Shown: positions 21,414 to 33,303, counted from the first letter of the stretch. The stretch: DNA of 64,000 nucleotides from Phymatolithon calcareum (GCA_977006965.1 OZ345379.1:1798001-1862000); one strand, 5' to 3'. The notes: a model not told the origin generated them from the sequence alone. A program made the numbers and translations.

Positions 21414-22950
21414 ATGATGGATTGGTTTAGGGACGGATGTGCCAGTTGTGATAGTTTTTTCTGCGGCGGATAAACGTGACTGAAATGCTTTTTCTTTCCA
21501 ATGCGATGCTGGCCTAGATGGTGGGTGCGTGATTGTCAGTGGCATGCAAGCAATGTGCAGCAAAGCTTCCCTCGCATTTTTGTGTCAAATCTTGCACACC
21601 AGACAGTACGTGAGAGAAGATTTGCCAATATTCTATTCAGCGGATGGAATTGAAATGTATCAACTGGCAGTGGCTCGACCATTGGGTGTGCCGCATCAGA
21701 TAGAATACAAAGAGTGACATGGCTGTAATCATGGAGACGTGGAGAGAAAAGGAGTCAATGCTATGGGCCTGTACATAAACAGCCCATTGTAGCCTTCGGC
21801 AACTCCTTGAATTCTGGGTCAAGGCTCATGATATTTCTGGAAATCAAATTTCTCTGAAAGTAGAATCGACGATCATCGCTCGTGACCGTACGATCGTTCA
21901 TTCAAAAACGTCGCCCATAACTGAATGGAAGAGCCACCTTGCCATTAACCTCCCATCCACCCCAGAGGTAAAACAGAACGTTCGTGCACACATTCCAAAT
22001 TGTCACAAATGTGACCGCGCCAAACTACAGGGCTGTCGGTGCTCGATGGATGTATACGAGGTATGTCCACGCCTCGCTGAATGTCACATTGCAGCGTGCC
22101 ATAAGTAGCCGTGCGACCCTCGGCTTTTCGACGCGTCGCATGAGTGCAACCGCACTAGGGGCGACCATGGTGACACACACGATACGAGGAAGCGAAGCCG
22201 ACGTGAGGCGTCCACTTCCGCCGCCAATCATTGGTGGGAGCGAGGGAGGTCGGCAACAGAAGGCGACAGGATTGCGCTTCCGCGCGATATAAAGATTTGA
22301 TAGTCTCTGAAGCGCGTGCACGGCCGCAAAAGCCACCGCGTCGAATGGCGAGCCAACAGCCCCGGAAATCGGCTTTTCTTCCTCGACCACTTCTTCGCCG
22401 CGGAACGCCACAACTGCAGCTCCGCCGACTAGTCAGTAGTAAACCTGTAGAAATGGCAAAAACAGCTCGCATAGACTATACATAATGGAAAGGAGCAACT
22501 ACAAGTTGGTGTAGCAAATGCATATGCAAGGCAGTCAGTCTGTTTTAGCCTCCAACTTCAAGTGAGGCAACGCACTCTTGATGCTCACAACAATCTGCGT
22601 CGCTTTCAATCAGTCGGCATGTGTACCCTAGAGACATTTTCTTCGATCACGGCTTCTCTCCGCATCATTCATGGCATCTGCGATTCGTTCTGGTAGACGT
22701 TTGTCTTCTGAAGAAAAGACGAAGGAGAAGCCTTCATGCGACCCACGGAGTGCAATACATGTGAAGCTTTGCCGCAAGTACACTACAGTATAACCTCAAC
22801 GAGAAAAGCTGGGAGCTCTGAACCCAGCATATTTACGTCACACCTTCAAAGGCGCACCTGAGCGCAATTGGAGAACGTCAAAAATTTTATGCCGAGGACT
22901 TACGGAAGGAATCTTCTTTTATTTGCACAGTGTATGTTACCGTATGTTGA
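21414..22950. other. Intergenic; no supported gene
   Basis: Short ORFs only, none with recognisable features. A plus-strand stretch near 22050-22290 has an arginine-rich presequence-like N-terminus but no conserved body. Confidence 0.3.
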
Positions 22951-23901
22951 TTACACAATGGTCACAATGGAGAGTTCATGTTCAGTGGATGTGCCAGCTG
23001 CGTCGGCCTGCGACGGTGCGGCCCGGACCATTATGCCCATGAAGAATTCTCCCGGTATGGTAATCCAGTGCAAACTTCGACGAGGCCCAAATGGACGTGA
23101 GGATGAGTTTGGTCCTTCGACCGGGTCGCTGCCGTTCGCGCCTTGACAACTACACCTGAAAATCGCGATGAACGCAGCAATGATGGTGGCTGCGGCACCG
23201 ATGACTGGTCCTACCCAGAACCACGAATTGAGTCTATTGGTTTTGTCTTCTCTTTTATCTGCTCTATTTTTCTCGTCTGACCTCGTCGCATCTGCAGCTG
23301 ACTTTGCATATCGGCTTCGCCCACGAGCAGATGCTTCTGCTTTCGACTGTGTGCCTGATGCTTCAGTACGAAAAGCTTCTGGCTCGTCCGACAATATCGC
23401 AGTTAGTTCCACCGCGATGCTCGCTTGAGTCGGCTTCTTGGTGCCATATCGATAAATACACGATCCATCCTTACTTTTAAGGACAAGGTAGCGCACTCGC
23501 TTACGAAACTCGTGCGGGCTTCCGAGATCCGTGAGGACGCACTTGGCGGTGGATTTCGGGTGAACATATATCGTCAACAAGTCAAAACGTTGCTCGCACG
23601 CACAGAGAATCGAGGATAACCCGCAAACGACTGTGGTCGACGCCGCATTATTTTTCGTTGTCCGACCAGACAACCAGCTTATCTCACTTAACCTCGATTT
23701 GCACGACACATCGTCTAAGAGGGTGCTCTCCGCCGCAAGTTTCCTCGAAGCCCTCGTAGCTTGTACCTTCTCGCTTGTCCTGCATAACTTAAGATTTCCC
23801 TTGTGCAGAGAGTATTTTAAAAGAAGCCCGGTGCACGCGGTCTGGGCGGAGGCGAGCAGCGTGAGGACTAAAGCCAAGAAAACAACGTTCTTGTCGACCA
23901 T
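22951..23901 (-). CDS. Secreted/type I membrane protein, unknown family
   Basis: 316 residues from ATG 23901. It begins with a clear signal peptide (VVFLALVLTLLASAQTACTG), followed by a cysteine-containing extracellular region of about 200 residues (including VVCGLSSILCACEQRFD). A highly charged linker (DEKNRADKREDK) leads to one membrane span (WVGPVIGAAATIIAAFIAIF) and a cytosolic tail of about 60 residues. No family is recognised. The same frame is open upstream to an ATG at 24063 whose peptide (MKRTLTLSITVFVDSLHIF) is the one encoded in each unit of the adjoining tandem array. I prefer 23901 because the signal peptide then sits at the N-terminus. A TATAAAT lies about 70 bp upstream on the minus strand. 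Confidence 0.6.
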   Translation of the reverse strand: MVDKNVVFLALVLTLLASAQTACTGLLLKYSLHKGNLKLCRTSEKVQATRASRKLAAESTLLDDVSCKSRLSEISWLSGRTTKNNAASTTVVCGLSSILCACEQRFDLLTIYVHPKSTAKCVLTDLGSPHEFRKRVRYLVLKSKDGSCIYRYGTKKPTQASIAVELTAILSDEPEAFRTEASGTQSKAEASARGRSRYAKSAADATRSDEKNRADKREDKTNRLNSWFWVGPVIGAAATIIAAFIAIFRCSCQGANGSDPVEGPNSSSRPFGPRRSLHWITIPGEFFMGIMVRAAPSQADAAGTSTEHELSIVTIV

Positions 23902-23925
23902 AGCGGAGTGAAGACGAAGGAGTCG

Positions 23926-26900
23926 TGTGGTGAAATTTTTGGAGCTACTGGGAAAGACGCGATCCGATTTATAATGCGCAGAAGCGAGGCGGAGAGAATA
24001 TTTCGTGAAGATGTGCAAGGAATCGACAAACACAGTGATGCTCAATGTCAATGTCCTTTTCACAATCCTATGTAAATCTACCTTTTGTCACGGTACCCGC
24101 TATTTACGTTTTGTCACGAACGTCCTGTGCATCAGGATGCGATGCCTATTTCCTTCAGACACGTGGAAATAGCCCCGCGGGTTGTAGCTCGTGTCGTGAA
24201 AACTTGTTGAGCTATTGTGAAAGACGAGAGCGAACTTAGGATGCGCAGAAGCGATGCAGAGAGAATATTTCGTGAAGATGTGCAAGGAATCGACAAACAC
24301 AGTGATGCTCAATGTCAATGTCCTTTTCACAACCCTATGTAAATCTACCTTTTGTCACGGTACACGCTATTTACGTTTTGTTACGGACGTCCTGTGCAAC
24401 AGTATGCGATGCCTATTTCCTTCAGACATGTGGAAATAGCCCCGCGGGTTGTAGCTCGTGTCGTGAAAACTTGCTGAGCTATTGTGAAAGACGAGAGCGA
24501 ACTTAGGATGCGCAGAAGCGATACAGAGAGAATATTTCGTGAAGATGTGCAGGGAATCGACAAACACAGTGATGCTCAATGTCAATGTCCTTTTCACAAT
24601 CCTATGTAAATCTACCTTTTGTCACGGTACCCGCTATTTACGTTTTGTTACGGACGTCCTGTGCAACAGTATGCGATGCCTATTTCCTTCAGACATGTGG
24701 AAATAGCCCCGCGGGTTGTAGCTAGTGTTGTGAAAACTTGTTGAGCTTTTGTGAAAGACGAGAGCGAACTTAGGATGCGCAGAAGCGATACAGAGAGAAT
24801 ATTTCGTGAAGATGTGCAGGGAATCGACAAACACAGTGATGCTCAATGCCAATGTCCTTTTCACAATCCTATGTAAATCTACCTTTTGTCACGGTACACG
24901 CTATTTACGTTTTGTTACGGACGTCCTGTGCAACAGTATGCGATGCCTATTTCCTTCAGACATGTGGAAATAGCCCCGCGGGTTGTAGCTCGTGTCGTGA
25001 AAACTTGTTGAGCTATTGTGAAAGACGAGAGCGAACTTAGGATGCGCAGAAGCGATGCAGAGAGAATATTTCGTGAAGATGTGCAGGGAATCGACAAACA
25101 CAGTGATGCTCAATGTCAATGTCCTTTTCACAATCCTATGTAAATCTACCTTTTGTCACGGTACACGCTGTTTACGTTTTGTCACGAACGTCCTGTGCAA
25201 CAGTATGCGATGCCTATTTCCTTCAGACATGTGGAAATAGCCCCGCGGATTGTAGCTCGTGTCGTGAAAACTTGTTGAGCTATTGTGAAAGACGAGAGCG
25301 AACTTAGGATGCGCAGAAGCGATACAGAGAGAATATTTCGTGAAGATGTGCAGGGAATCGACAAACACAGTGATGCTCAATGTCAATGTCCTTTTCACAA
25401 TCCTATGTAAATCTACCTTTTGTCACGGTACACGCTGTTTACGTTTTGTCACGAACGTCCTGTGCAACAGTATGCGATGCCTATTTCCTTCAGACATGTG
25501 GAAATAGCCCCGCGGGTTGTAGCTCGTGTCGTGAAAACTTGTTGAGCTATTGTGAAAGACGAGAGCGAACTTAGGATGCGCAGAAGCGATACAGAGAGAA
25601 TATTTCGTGAAGATGTGCAGGGAATCGACAAACACAGTGATGCTCAATGTCAATGTCCTTTTCACAATCCTATGTAAATCTACCTTTTGTCACGGTACCC
25701 GCTATTTACGTTTTGTTACGGACGTCCTGTGCAACAGTATGCGATGCCTATTTCCTTCAGACATGTGGAAATAGCCCCGCGGGTTGTAGCTAGTCATGAA
25801 AACTTGTTGGACTATTGTGAAAGACGAGAGCGAACTTAGGATGCGCAGAAGCGATACAGAGAGAATATTTCGTGAAGATGTGCAGGGAATCGACAAACAC
25901 AGTGATGCTCAATGTCAATGTCCTTTTCACAATCCTATGTAAATCTACCTTTTGTCACGGTACACGCTATTTACGTTTTGTCACGAACGTCCTGTGCAAC
26001 AGTATGCGATGCCTATTTCCTTCAGACACGTGGAAATAGCCCCGCGGGTTGTAGCTCGTGTCGTGAAAACTTGTTGAGCTATTGTGAAAGACGAGAGCGA
26101 ACTTAGGATGCGCAGAAGCGATACAGAGAGAATATTTCGTGAAGATGTGCAGGGAATCGACAAACACAGTGATGCTCAATGTCAATGTCCTTTTCACAAT
26201 CCTATGTAAATCTACCTTTTGTCACGGTACACGCTATTTACGTTTTGTTACGGACGTCCTGTGCAACAGTATGCGATGCCTATTTCCTTCAGACATGTGG
26301 AAATTGCCCCGCGGGTTGTAGCTCGTGTCGTGAAAACTTGTTGAGCTATTGTGAAAGACGAGAGCGAACTTAGGATGCGCAGAAGCGATGCAGAGAGAAT
26401 ATTTCGTGAAGATGTGCAGGGAATCGACAAACACAGTGATGCTCAATGCCAATGTCCTTTTCACAATCCTATGTAAATCTACCTTTTGTCACGGTACACG
26501 CTGTTTACGTTTTGTCACGAACGTCCTGTGCAACAGTATGCGATGCCTATTTCCTTCAGACACGTGGAAATAGCCCCGCGGGTTGTAGCTCGTGTCGTGA
26601 AAACTTGTTGAGCTATTGTGAAAGACGAGAGCGAACTTAGGATGCGCAGAAGCGATAAAGAGAATATTTCGTGAAGATGTGCAGGGAATCGACAAACACA
26701 GTGATGCTCAATGTCAATGTCCTTTTCACAATCTTATGTAAATCTACCTTTTGTCACGGTACACGCTATTTACGTTTTGTTACGGACGTCCTGTGCAACA
26801 GTATGCGATGCCTATTTCCTTCAGACATGTGGAAATTGCCCCGCGGGTTGTAGCTCGTGTCGTGAAAACTTGCTGAGCTATTGTGAAAGACGAGAGCGAA

Positions 26901-27336
26901 CTTAGGATGCGCAGAAGCGATACAGAGAATATTTCGTGAAGATGTGCAGGGAATCGACAAACACAGTGATGCTCAATGTCAATGTCCTTTTCACAACCCT
27001 ATGTAAATCTACCTTTTGTCACGGTACACGCTATTTACGTTTTGTTACGGACGTCCTGTGCAACAGTATGCGATGCCTATTTCCTTCAGACACGTGGAAA
27101 TAGCCCCGCGGGTTGTAGCTCGTGTCGTGAAAACTTGCTGGGCTATTGTGAAAGACGAGAGCGAACTTAGGATGCGCAGAAGCGATGCAGAGAGAATATT
27201 TCGTGAAGATGTGCAGGGAATCGACAAACACAGTGATGCTCAATGTCAATGTCCTTTTGACAACCCTATGTAAATGTTCCTTTTGTCACGGACGTACAGT
27301 CCAAGCGGATGCGTCTGCCTATTTCCTTCAGACACG
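23926..27336. repeat. Tandem array, 267-bp unit, about 12.8 copies
   Basis: A unit of 265-267 bp repeats head to tail with few substitutions, as shown by the recurrence every 267 nt of landmarks such as CACAGTGATGCTCAATGTCA, GTAAATCTACCTTTTGTCAC and GGAAATAGCCCCGCGGG. The outer units are the most diverged: the first (about 23926-24063) overlaps the 5' end of the membrane-protein gene, and the last fades out near 27336. Each unit carries short ORFs on both strands (minus about 76 codons, plus about 64), which I read as a consequence of homogenised sequence. Only the gene-proximal unit has TATAAAT on the minus strand; internal units have a diverged version there. Confidence 0.95.
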
Positions 27337-27573
27337 ACTAAGCATTCTGAAAGCATGGAAAAGAAGGAGCTCGTGCTACGGGGGAGCGACTACGCTTGAT
27401 CAAGCTCTGACGACGCAGTCAACGTCGTGATCTCCCCCAACATGTCGATGGGTAAGGCCACCTCGTGGCGAAGTGCAACAAGTGGTCCTGCACTTTTGTA
27501 CGCTTCTAGGCGCTTGGTGCAGCATCGGGTGTCGTTCGACCCGTGGAACAAGCGTTAGTTCAGGGACGTATAG
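27337..27573. other. Edge of the tandem array, no gene
   Basis: Unique sequence separating the array from the zinc-knuckle relic. Confidence 0.3.
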
Positions 27574-27921
27574 ATGTTGAAAACGCGGGCCGAGCGGCAC
27601 GAGGGCAGCATCACGCGTGTTGCAGTCACTGGTGACCAGCAAGTACAGGATGATTTGGTGCTGTTTGACCTTGTGGCTAAGCCGGGTTGCAAGCGCAAGA
27701 AGCCTTACTTGCTGTCCGAAAAGAGGCCCCGTCACTGCTCCTCGTATGGACACACCGGCCACTTCTTACAGACATGTGGTAGGCCGAACATCCACAACCT
27801 TGCCGAGGCGAGGCGAAAGCACATCGACAAAGCGGCTCAGTCTATGATCATCGACCTCACCGCCTTCGATGACAGAGATGCTACCAATAGTTGCGACGAG
27901 GAGCTAAACCAGAGAGAGTAG
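27574..27921 (+). pseudogene. Zinc-knuckle tail of a transposase (MULE-like), relic
   Basis: A 115-residue ORF with a near zinc-knuckle (RHCSSYGHTGHFLQTCG). The second metal cysteine is tyrosine, so the C-x2-C-x4-H-x4-C pattern is broken. Basic flanks and an acidic tail resemble the C-terminus of MULE-type transposases, but no catalytic part is present. Low certainty. Confidence 0.3.
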
Positions 27922-28744
27922 CGCACGTAATAAATTTTACTGTCGCATAGAGTGCTCTGAGAAACGGATGAGTAGTAGTTTTCGCTAGGGTGAGTTATGA
28001 CAGTACGCATAGCCAGGGGTGAATAGTAGGTTTGGCGAGGGGTGGCCATGTAGTGAATTTTTCCCACTTTTGGTGGCCATGTAGTGAATTTCGTCGACAT
28101 TTAACTTATGGCAAGAGTTGACGTGGTCGCAAAGGTCCATAGCAACTCAACTGAATAATAAATGGCACCTTGTTTCCCGTTAATCTTATCTGGCTCTCCC
28201 CGCTTTTTAAAATTGAGATACGACCGTGCCTTCAGGAGCCAATGTGCAATTGAAAATTGTCATAGGGCTCCACCAAATTCTTGAAGAGACCAAGCCGGCT
28301 TCATAATAAGGAACTAAATGGAAAACAAACATGTACCTATCTTCTAAAACAATCATTACACTGCATGAAGCACAAAATTGTCCTTCATGCAATGTAACAA
28401 GCGAAGGCTCAGAGTGGGCTCAAGATAGGGGAATATGGATATTGAGGATGAATTCGTATCTACTAGTATTCTGCACGACTTGCTCAACTACGTCCCACAA
28501 CGAGCGGTTGGCGACAGGACACATTCGTCACATGTCCGCGACAAAACAAAAAGCTGGAGAAAACCAGAATTCTTCTGCACCGCCGTCTCCCCGTCCGCGG
28601 CCATGAAGCTATTTGCAGTTCAATGCTCAGGCACGATGTAGAACGCTACTGTGTACTAGCGCCTCGCCTCCACAATCTGCACGAGCACTACCGAATATAC
28701 AGCAAAGTCAACTCTTCCATAGTACAGGTACAAAAAAGTCAGAT
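27922..28744. other. Intergenic, 3' side of uL24m
   Basis: No gene seen. It contains a 20-bp direct repeat, GGTGGCCATGTAGTGAATTT, at 28041-28060 and 28072-28091, and an imperfect hairpin near 28357-28400. Confidence 0.35.
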
Positions 28745-29464
28745 TTACTGCGCATTCTTTCTCGTCTCCTTCTCAATAAGCGCCTTGAATCCCTCATATT
28801 TCTCATACAACCCATGTTCATCCTCAAAAGTCCTCCTCAGCACCACTGCAGCCGGTGTACATTTCGGGCTATCCGGCCCTCGCTCCTTTCTTCTCTTCTT
28901 CAAAATCTCCGGGCGTGGGATAATAGTTCCAGAAACCTTCGCAATCCTAACCTTAGTCCCGTCCTCCAGAAACCGGTATCCCACCTTGGAAGGCCGCTCT
29001 GTCTCCGGGCACACCACTGCCACACGCGAAACGTATATCGGATGCTCCGTCTCCACAGGCTTCTTCTGATCTGACCCCGGCACAGACGTCCACTTGCGCA
29101 CCATGCGCACTCCTTCAACTACCACGCAGTTGGACGCGCGTACCACCTCGAGCACGCGCCCGCGCTTCCCGGCCTCCGGGCCGGAGATCACCTGTACGAA
29201 GTCTCCACGGATTATCTTCCACCGCTTGATCGGATCTTTTACTGGCCGCGGAGCCCGGATGGATTCTAACACTGCCTCCGACCGGTAGAGCAGTTCGGTA
29301 GACTTCTTCCCGCCGAATCGAATGCCGGGGATTGGACCGCCGCGTCGCAGACGCTTCCCGCGCGCGAGATGCGCCTTGGTTGCTAGGTTTCGCATCACAG
29401 GATTCGCCACTGGAGACCGCGAGAAGGCCACAGGAGCTCGTAGCAGCGCGCCGAAGCGCTGCAT
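28745..29464 (-). CDS. MRPL24: Mitochondrial ribosomal protein uL24 (L24)
   Basis: 239 residues from ATG 29464 (MQRFGALLRAPVAFSRSPVA), an arginine/alanine-rich mitochondrial presequence; the frame is open further upstream but loses this character. It is an assembly-initiator and exit-tunnel protein of the large subunit. The KOW motif is at RGDFVQVISGPEAGKRGRVL, followed by VVVEGVRMVRKW and HPIYVSRVAVVCPET, the uL24 signature. The C-terminal half extends well past bacterial L24 length, as in other mitochondrial uL24 proteins. Intronless. Confidence 0.9.
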   Translation of the reverse strand: MQRFGALLRAPVAFSRSPVANPVMRNLATKAHLARGKRLRRGGPIPGIRFGGKKSTELLYRSEAVLESIRAPRPVKDPIKRWKIIRGDFVQVISGPEAGKRGRVLEVVRASNCVVVEGVRMVRKWTSVPGSDQKKPVETEHPIYVSRVAVVCPETERPSKVGYRFLEDGTKVRIAKVSGTIIPRPEILKKRRKERGPDSPKCTPAAVVLRRTFEDEHGLYEKYEGFKALIEKETRKNAQ

Positions 29465-30627
29465 GGCGAGGTTGCGGAAAAAGGAGTCGCTCGATGATTG
29501 CTGCCGATCGGTGTCCGCGCAGACACAAGGTCCCTGTGCGACGTGTACACGTGTATATTGAGAATTTGTTGTAAATAGAGCTTTCAAGATATCCTACCCA
29601 CAACGTGTCCTCAAGCTCAAAAGCTATCCTGCACGATGGCTCTTACTTGCATCAAGCGTTAATTCATGTTAACCCGCTCTAAACAAGCACTCGTATGCTT
29701 ACCCGTTCATCGTGATCGTGAAGGTCTCCATATCGGATCGGGCCTGTGGCACTATGTTCCAGAGCTACAGCATGCTTGTCGATCGCTTCGCGAAGTCAAG
29801 AGCTGCTACCCGCGAGGAAAAGCTGATTTTCCTCTAGGTTATTCTACTTATGCCTTAGGGGAGCTGAGAGAGACGTTGAAGAGCAGCAGCTCGAAAGCAG
29901 AATTGGGCATTGCTGCGAGCATCTAGCATATTTGCTCGCGCACGTCCTCATCTGAAAGCATCTCGAGGTATTGGCCTGTCTCTTTGCGGTCGAAACCACA
30001 AATAAGGTGACAACCCGGGAAATGAATGCCACTCAACCGGGAAGCGGAAAGTCGCGTTCGTCGGAGCGTTCCGCGGTTTCCATCGATCAATTCTGGATAG
30101 GCAGGAGCCTCATCGATATATCCATCTGTTCCACGCGCTAGTCTTCGCACCGTTGCTATCTGCGAAGTGCCGATCGAATTGTCCTCGTGCGTGGCAATCG
30201 CAATAGCGTTTTGATGCTTCATGGAAAATGCGGCCAACTGTTGGTCACGTTTTCTTTGCTCCATCGACCGCTTTGCTCTCGCTCGTTCTGCCATCGGGTT
30301 CGATACACTTGCAAGGCCCCCATTCTTGTCGAAGTTCGCATCGCCGCCGTTGTCAGTACGCTATCAATTTTTCCCCGAAAACCCGTGGGGAATATCTCCT
30401 TCACAATCGCACGACCAGTCCTTGCAATGAATCGCGGCATTCACCGTCACGCGAAATGCCTCGGGTACGTCTCTTCCCGGTGGAATACGATGTTTTAACC
30501 AAGTGCACAGGATTTTCGTGAATGGCGCCGCGGGAAGTGCGTTCTGCGAAACACACCGGGGCAGGATAGCAGGCCTATTGGAAATTACCCTGCGTGAGTG
30601 TCTTATGCTGGGGTAAAATTGTGTCTG
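29465..30627. other. Intergenic with unrecognised minus-strand ORFs
   Basis: Minus-strand ORFs at 30440-30219 and 30294-29923 (73 and 123 residues, different frames) have gene-like composition and might be pieces of one broken gene. I recognise no family and do not support them as genes. Confidence 0.25.
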
Positions 30628-30946
30628 TTAGGCGAAGTCGAACGTTCGGACGAATAAGCAGTTGCTACGAAGTAGCATGCACGACGAATCCGGATCCAGT
30701 ATCATCTGGGTGGATGTCAAAGTGTTGACATGTTTCGTCAATTTTTGTAAGAAAAAGCTTCTGGTGGTCCTTGCCCACCATGTGTGCGTCAAGTTTCCAC
30801 TTTTGGATAGCGGTGGTGGAAAAGATTGTAGTGCTGGAATATTGTGCACGTGCGGGAAGTAGAAAAGCCCGAAGCCACATAAAATCCTTGAATGTAAAGT
30901 CTTTCTCGGCTTCTGAGCCGAGAAAAAAGCAATTTGTCATTTTCAC
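30628..30946 (-). pseudogene. Broken paralogous exon of the iGluR-like gene
   Basis: On the minus strand, KLDAHMVGKDHQKLF aligns with ELDPQMVGEEHQQLF, the start of exon 2 of the receptor-like gene at 33304-35126, and FDIHP aligns with FDIHQ. The similarity then continues in another frame as MILDPDSSCMLL against MFMDPEPLCVWA, so a frameshift has occurred. A conserved polypyrimidine tract and CCAAAAG acceptor precede the exon at the same place. No further exons are evident downstream. Confidence 0.65.
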
Positions 30947-31183
30947 TGATCAAAGCGTATTTTGATTTCGTGAACCCGGGAGAAATCCATACGCATTACC
31001 TCTGCCTCTGCAGAGAAGCAAGGATCCAGACGGCGTTGAATTACGTTCCACAAAGGGCACAAGGATTTTGTCGTGCAATGGAGTGCCGCAGTACACGCGC
31101 GGAAGCACTTACGCGAGTATCCAGAATGGATCTAGATTAGGAATATCTTAGAGGCCCCCTAGATGTTAAGTACCATAGTAGAA

Positions 31184-31563
31184 ATGTAATCAAGAGAAGA
31201 ATCCGGGTTCGAATCCCGGGGGTGCCTGGTTATCGCGAAGAGTCCGACGCAGTTTTCTCCTACGGGTTTTTCCGTCGTCGATACGGAGGGATTACAGTGC
31301 ATCATACGTGTAAAGAAGATAAGGGAGCGGTAAAGAAAAAAGAGTCCAATCAATCTGGCCGTCCACGTGGACTCGCGGAACGTGGAACCACCACGCTTGC
31401 TCCGGGTGGAATCGAATCGTCGAGCGGTAGGCAGCGAAGAAGGAGTGCTCTCCTAATTACCTAGCAGAAATAACGATCTGCCGTAATCTAAGTAGAAGAT
31501 AATTCGGAATAATAAAGCACTGCCTTGCAAGCCCCACTTGGGAGCGAAGCAACTTACACACAC
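31184..31563 (+). mobile_element. Candidate SINE with B-box and 12-bp flanking repeats
   Basis: The 12-bp direct repeats ACCATAGTAGAA (31172-31183 and 31564-31575) flank 380 bp. The interval starts near a perfect RNA polymerase III B-box (GGGTTCGAATCCC) and ends in a short (AC)n run. There is no convincing A-box or cloverleaf, so it would be a 5'-truncated tRNA-type SINE. The call rests on the flanking repeats and B-box. Confidence 0.42.
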
Positions 31564-32475
31564 ACCATAGTAGAATATCTCAGATATCCTACAATAAAGA
31601 AGAAAGAAAATGTGTGATTACCCTCTAGCGCACCACTGATTGTCCTTGTCAGATTCGACACTTGTGCAGTATGCAGAACACTGGATCACATACACTGAAT
31701 CTGCATCATTTTTCCAAATGATGTTAGGTGCGCTTTTGGCAAACTCACCGAATATCTCTTCATGGAGAATATTAACTTAGCTACCACCATCTTTTCAGAA
31801 AGGGAGCTTCACCTCAGTGATAAAAAGGGCACCATCACTCCAAAGTTGTCGCTTGGGACCCAAAATCAACGCTTTAAGAGGGACATACTTCCGAAAACGG
31901 ATACCCAAGTCATCTATATGTGGCCTCTCACTTTGTAGCTCGGATTTGGCTGTGCGCCAAAAATGGGGGTCGTGCATAATCGAACGGTCTTTGCTGCAAG
32001 TCACATTGCCACTTCTTCTCCCTTCACATTCTAGCCCTGACCCGATGTTTTCTGAGATGAAACTTTTTTGCTGCATTATTTTGAAAGCCTCACAGTCTTA
32101 CGAATATAGGGAAGGCTTCTTCAAATGCTGATTCGCCTAGACCAGCTAGGGTTCCTTGCTCGGCCTTCTTGTAATAACCCCTTGTTTCCCTGATTGGCTA
32201 TATCTTAGCTTCTTGCGACCTACATTTAAGGTGTTTGCTGAATATCAATAGCTCGTCCGGAGCTTTCTCAGTCGCGACTCAGTTTTCCCCTTCGAGTTCA
32301 TATCCTGACAGGTTGCGTCCGACGGTCTCCATGTGATGTCGGACCTTTTCTCCGAATCTCTCTACCATCCTTGTTGTAGACACCTACGGAAAACCTTCCA
32401 CATATGTATTGAAGCACCAATTGGTTGTGTTACACCTTGGGGAACTTAATGATTACTAATAATTCTCTTATGTTG

Positions 32476-33101
32476 TCATATGGTATCTTCCTTTTCCTCT
32501 TTCACTCTAGACTTTCTCCTTCCATGATCAATAAGTTGATCGAAGTGTAACGGCAGTTTATTTCTTTGAATGCACTTCACAGCCTCGTCAAATGGTTATC
32601 TGGTTTTCATCGCGGCGATGTCGTTCATTGCAGATTGCAGTTCATGATTTTTTCTGCTTTCCATCGGTTTTTCTAGATACGCACACTCCCTCGCCGTTGT
32701 CACTTTGAAAGCTAGGATTACTCGTCGTTGGCTAAGTGCTTCGATTTGACACACCCTGCGAAGCCTATCGGTTCGTCCGCGCACAAATGGCCCAAACATC
32801 TGATTGAAGAACGTTAGTTCCGGCTCCTTGACGGAATTCTGTACATCTTCACTCCCATCTTTGCAGTATTAATCCTTTATTAACCTGGATGCACATCTGG
32901 ATGGTGACCTTTCTTGAATATTCCAAGTGTTCGCAACTTGTACGTTGCAGTCCTGGTGTTCTGCAGGAGTTGCAGTGTTAGCCTGTCTGTGACTCCCTCT
33001 AACTCCAGGGATTCTTCAAGGTAGGTAACTTCCGGAACTTGCTCTAAAACCTTGTTCGCGAGCTTAAAAATCTCATCCGATCTTTCTGCAGATGCTAACA
33101 T
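32476..33101 (-). pseudogene. Degenerate coding region, coiled-coil-like
   Basis: Minus-strand segments (33101-32880; 32799-32596, continuing in the same frame past a TAA to 32476) are leucine/glutamate/lysine-rich with helical character (YLEESLELEG, YLEKPMESRK). Sense continues on both sides of the TAA, which suggests decay. No family is recognised. Confidence 0.25.
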
Positions 33102-33303
33102 TTCGCTTTGCCCGTATTCGTGTTCCAGGTCATTCCCGCTGCTGGGCCCATTGCGTGGCTATATCCAGCCGGCCTTGCAATGCCACTGGTGATTTCGCAG
33201 GCAGGAGTACGTAATCTGGGAAAAAGATGGAAGTTATATCAACCCAGGTGCTGGGGACTTCGCTAATGCGTTCGGCAAATTCGCTCATGAATATAATTCT
33301 GAG

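Noticed and set aside
24045-27249. Repeated 60-80 codon ORFs on both strands of the tandem array as a gene family
   Set aside because: They recur because the 267-bp units are nearly identical. Both strands and several frames are open at once, which argues against coding selection.
23926-27336. CRISPR-like array
   Set aside because: The whole 267-bp unit is repeated with no unique spacers, and the DNA is eukaryotic.
31153-31226. tRNA-like segment of 74 nt with a good T-arm (CCGGG TTCGAAT CCCGG)
   Set aside because: The acceptor stem has a mismatch, the D-stem pairs at only 3 of 4 positions and the anticodon stem does not pair. It is better explained as the B-box region of a SINE-type element.
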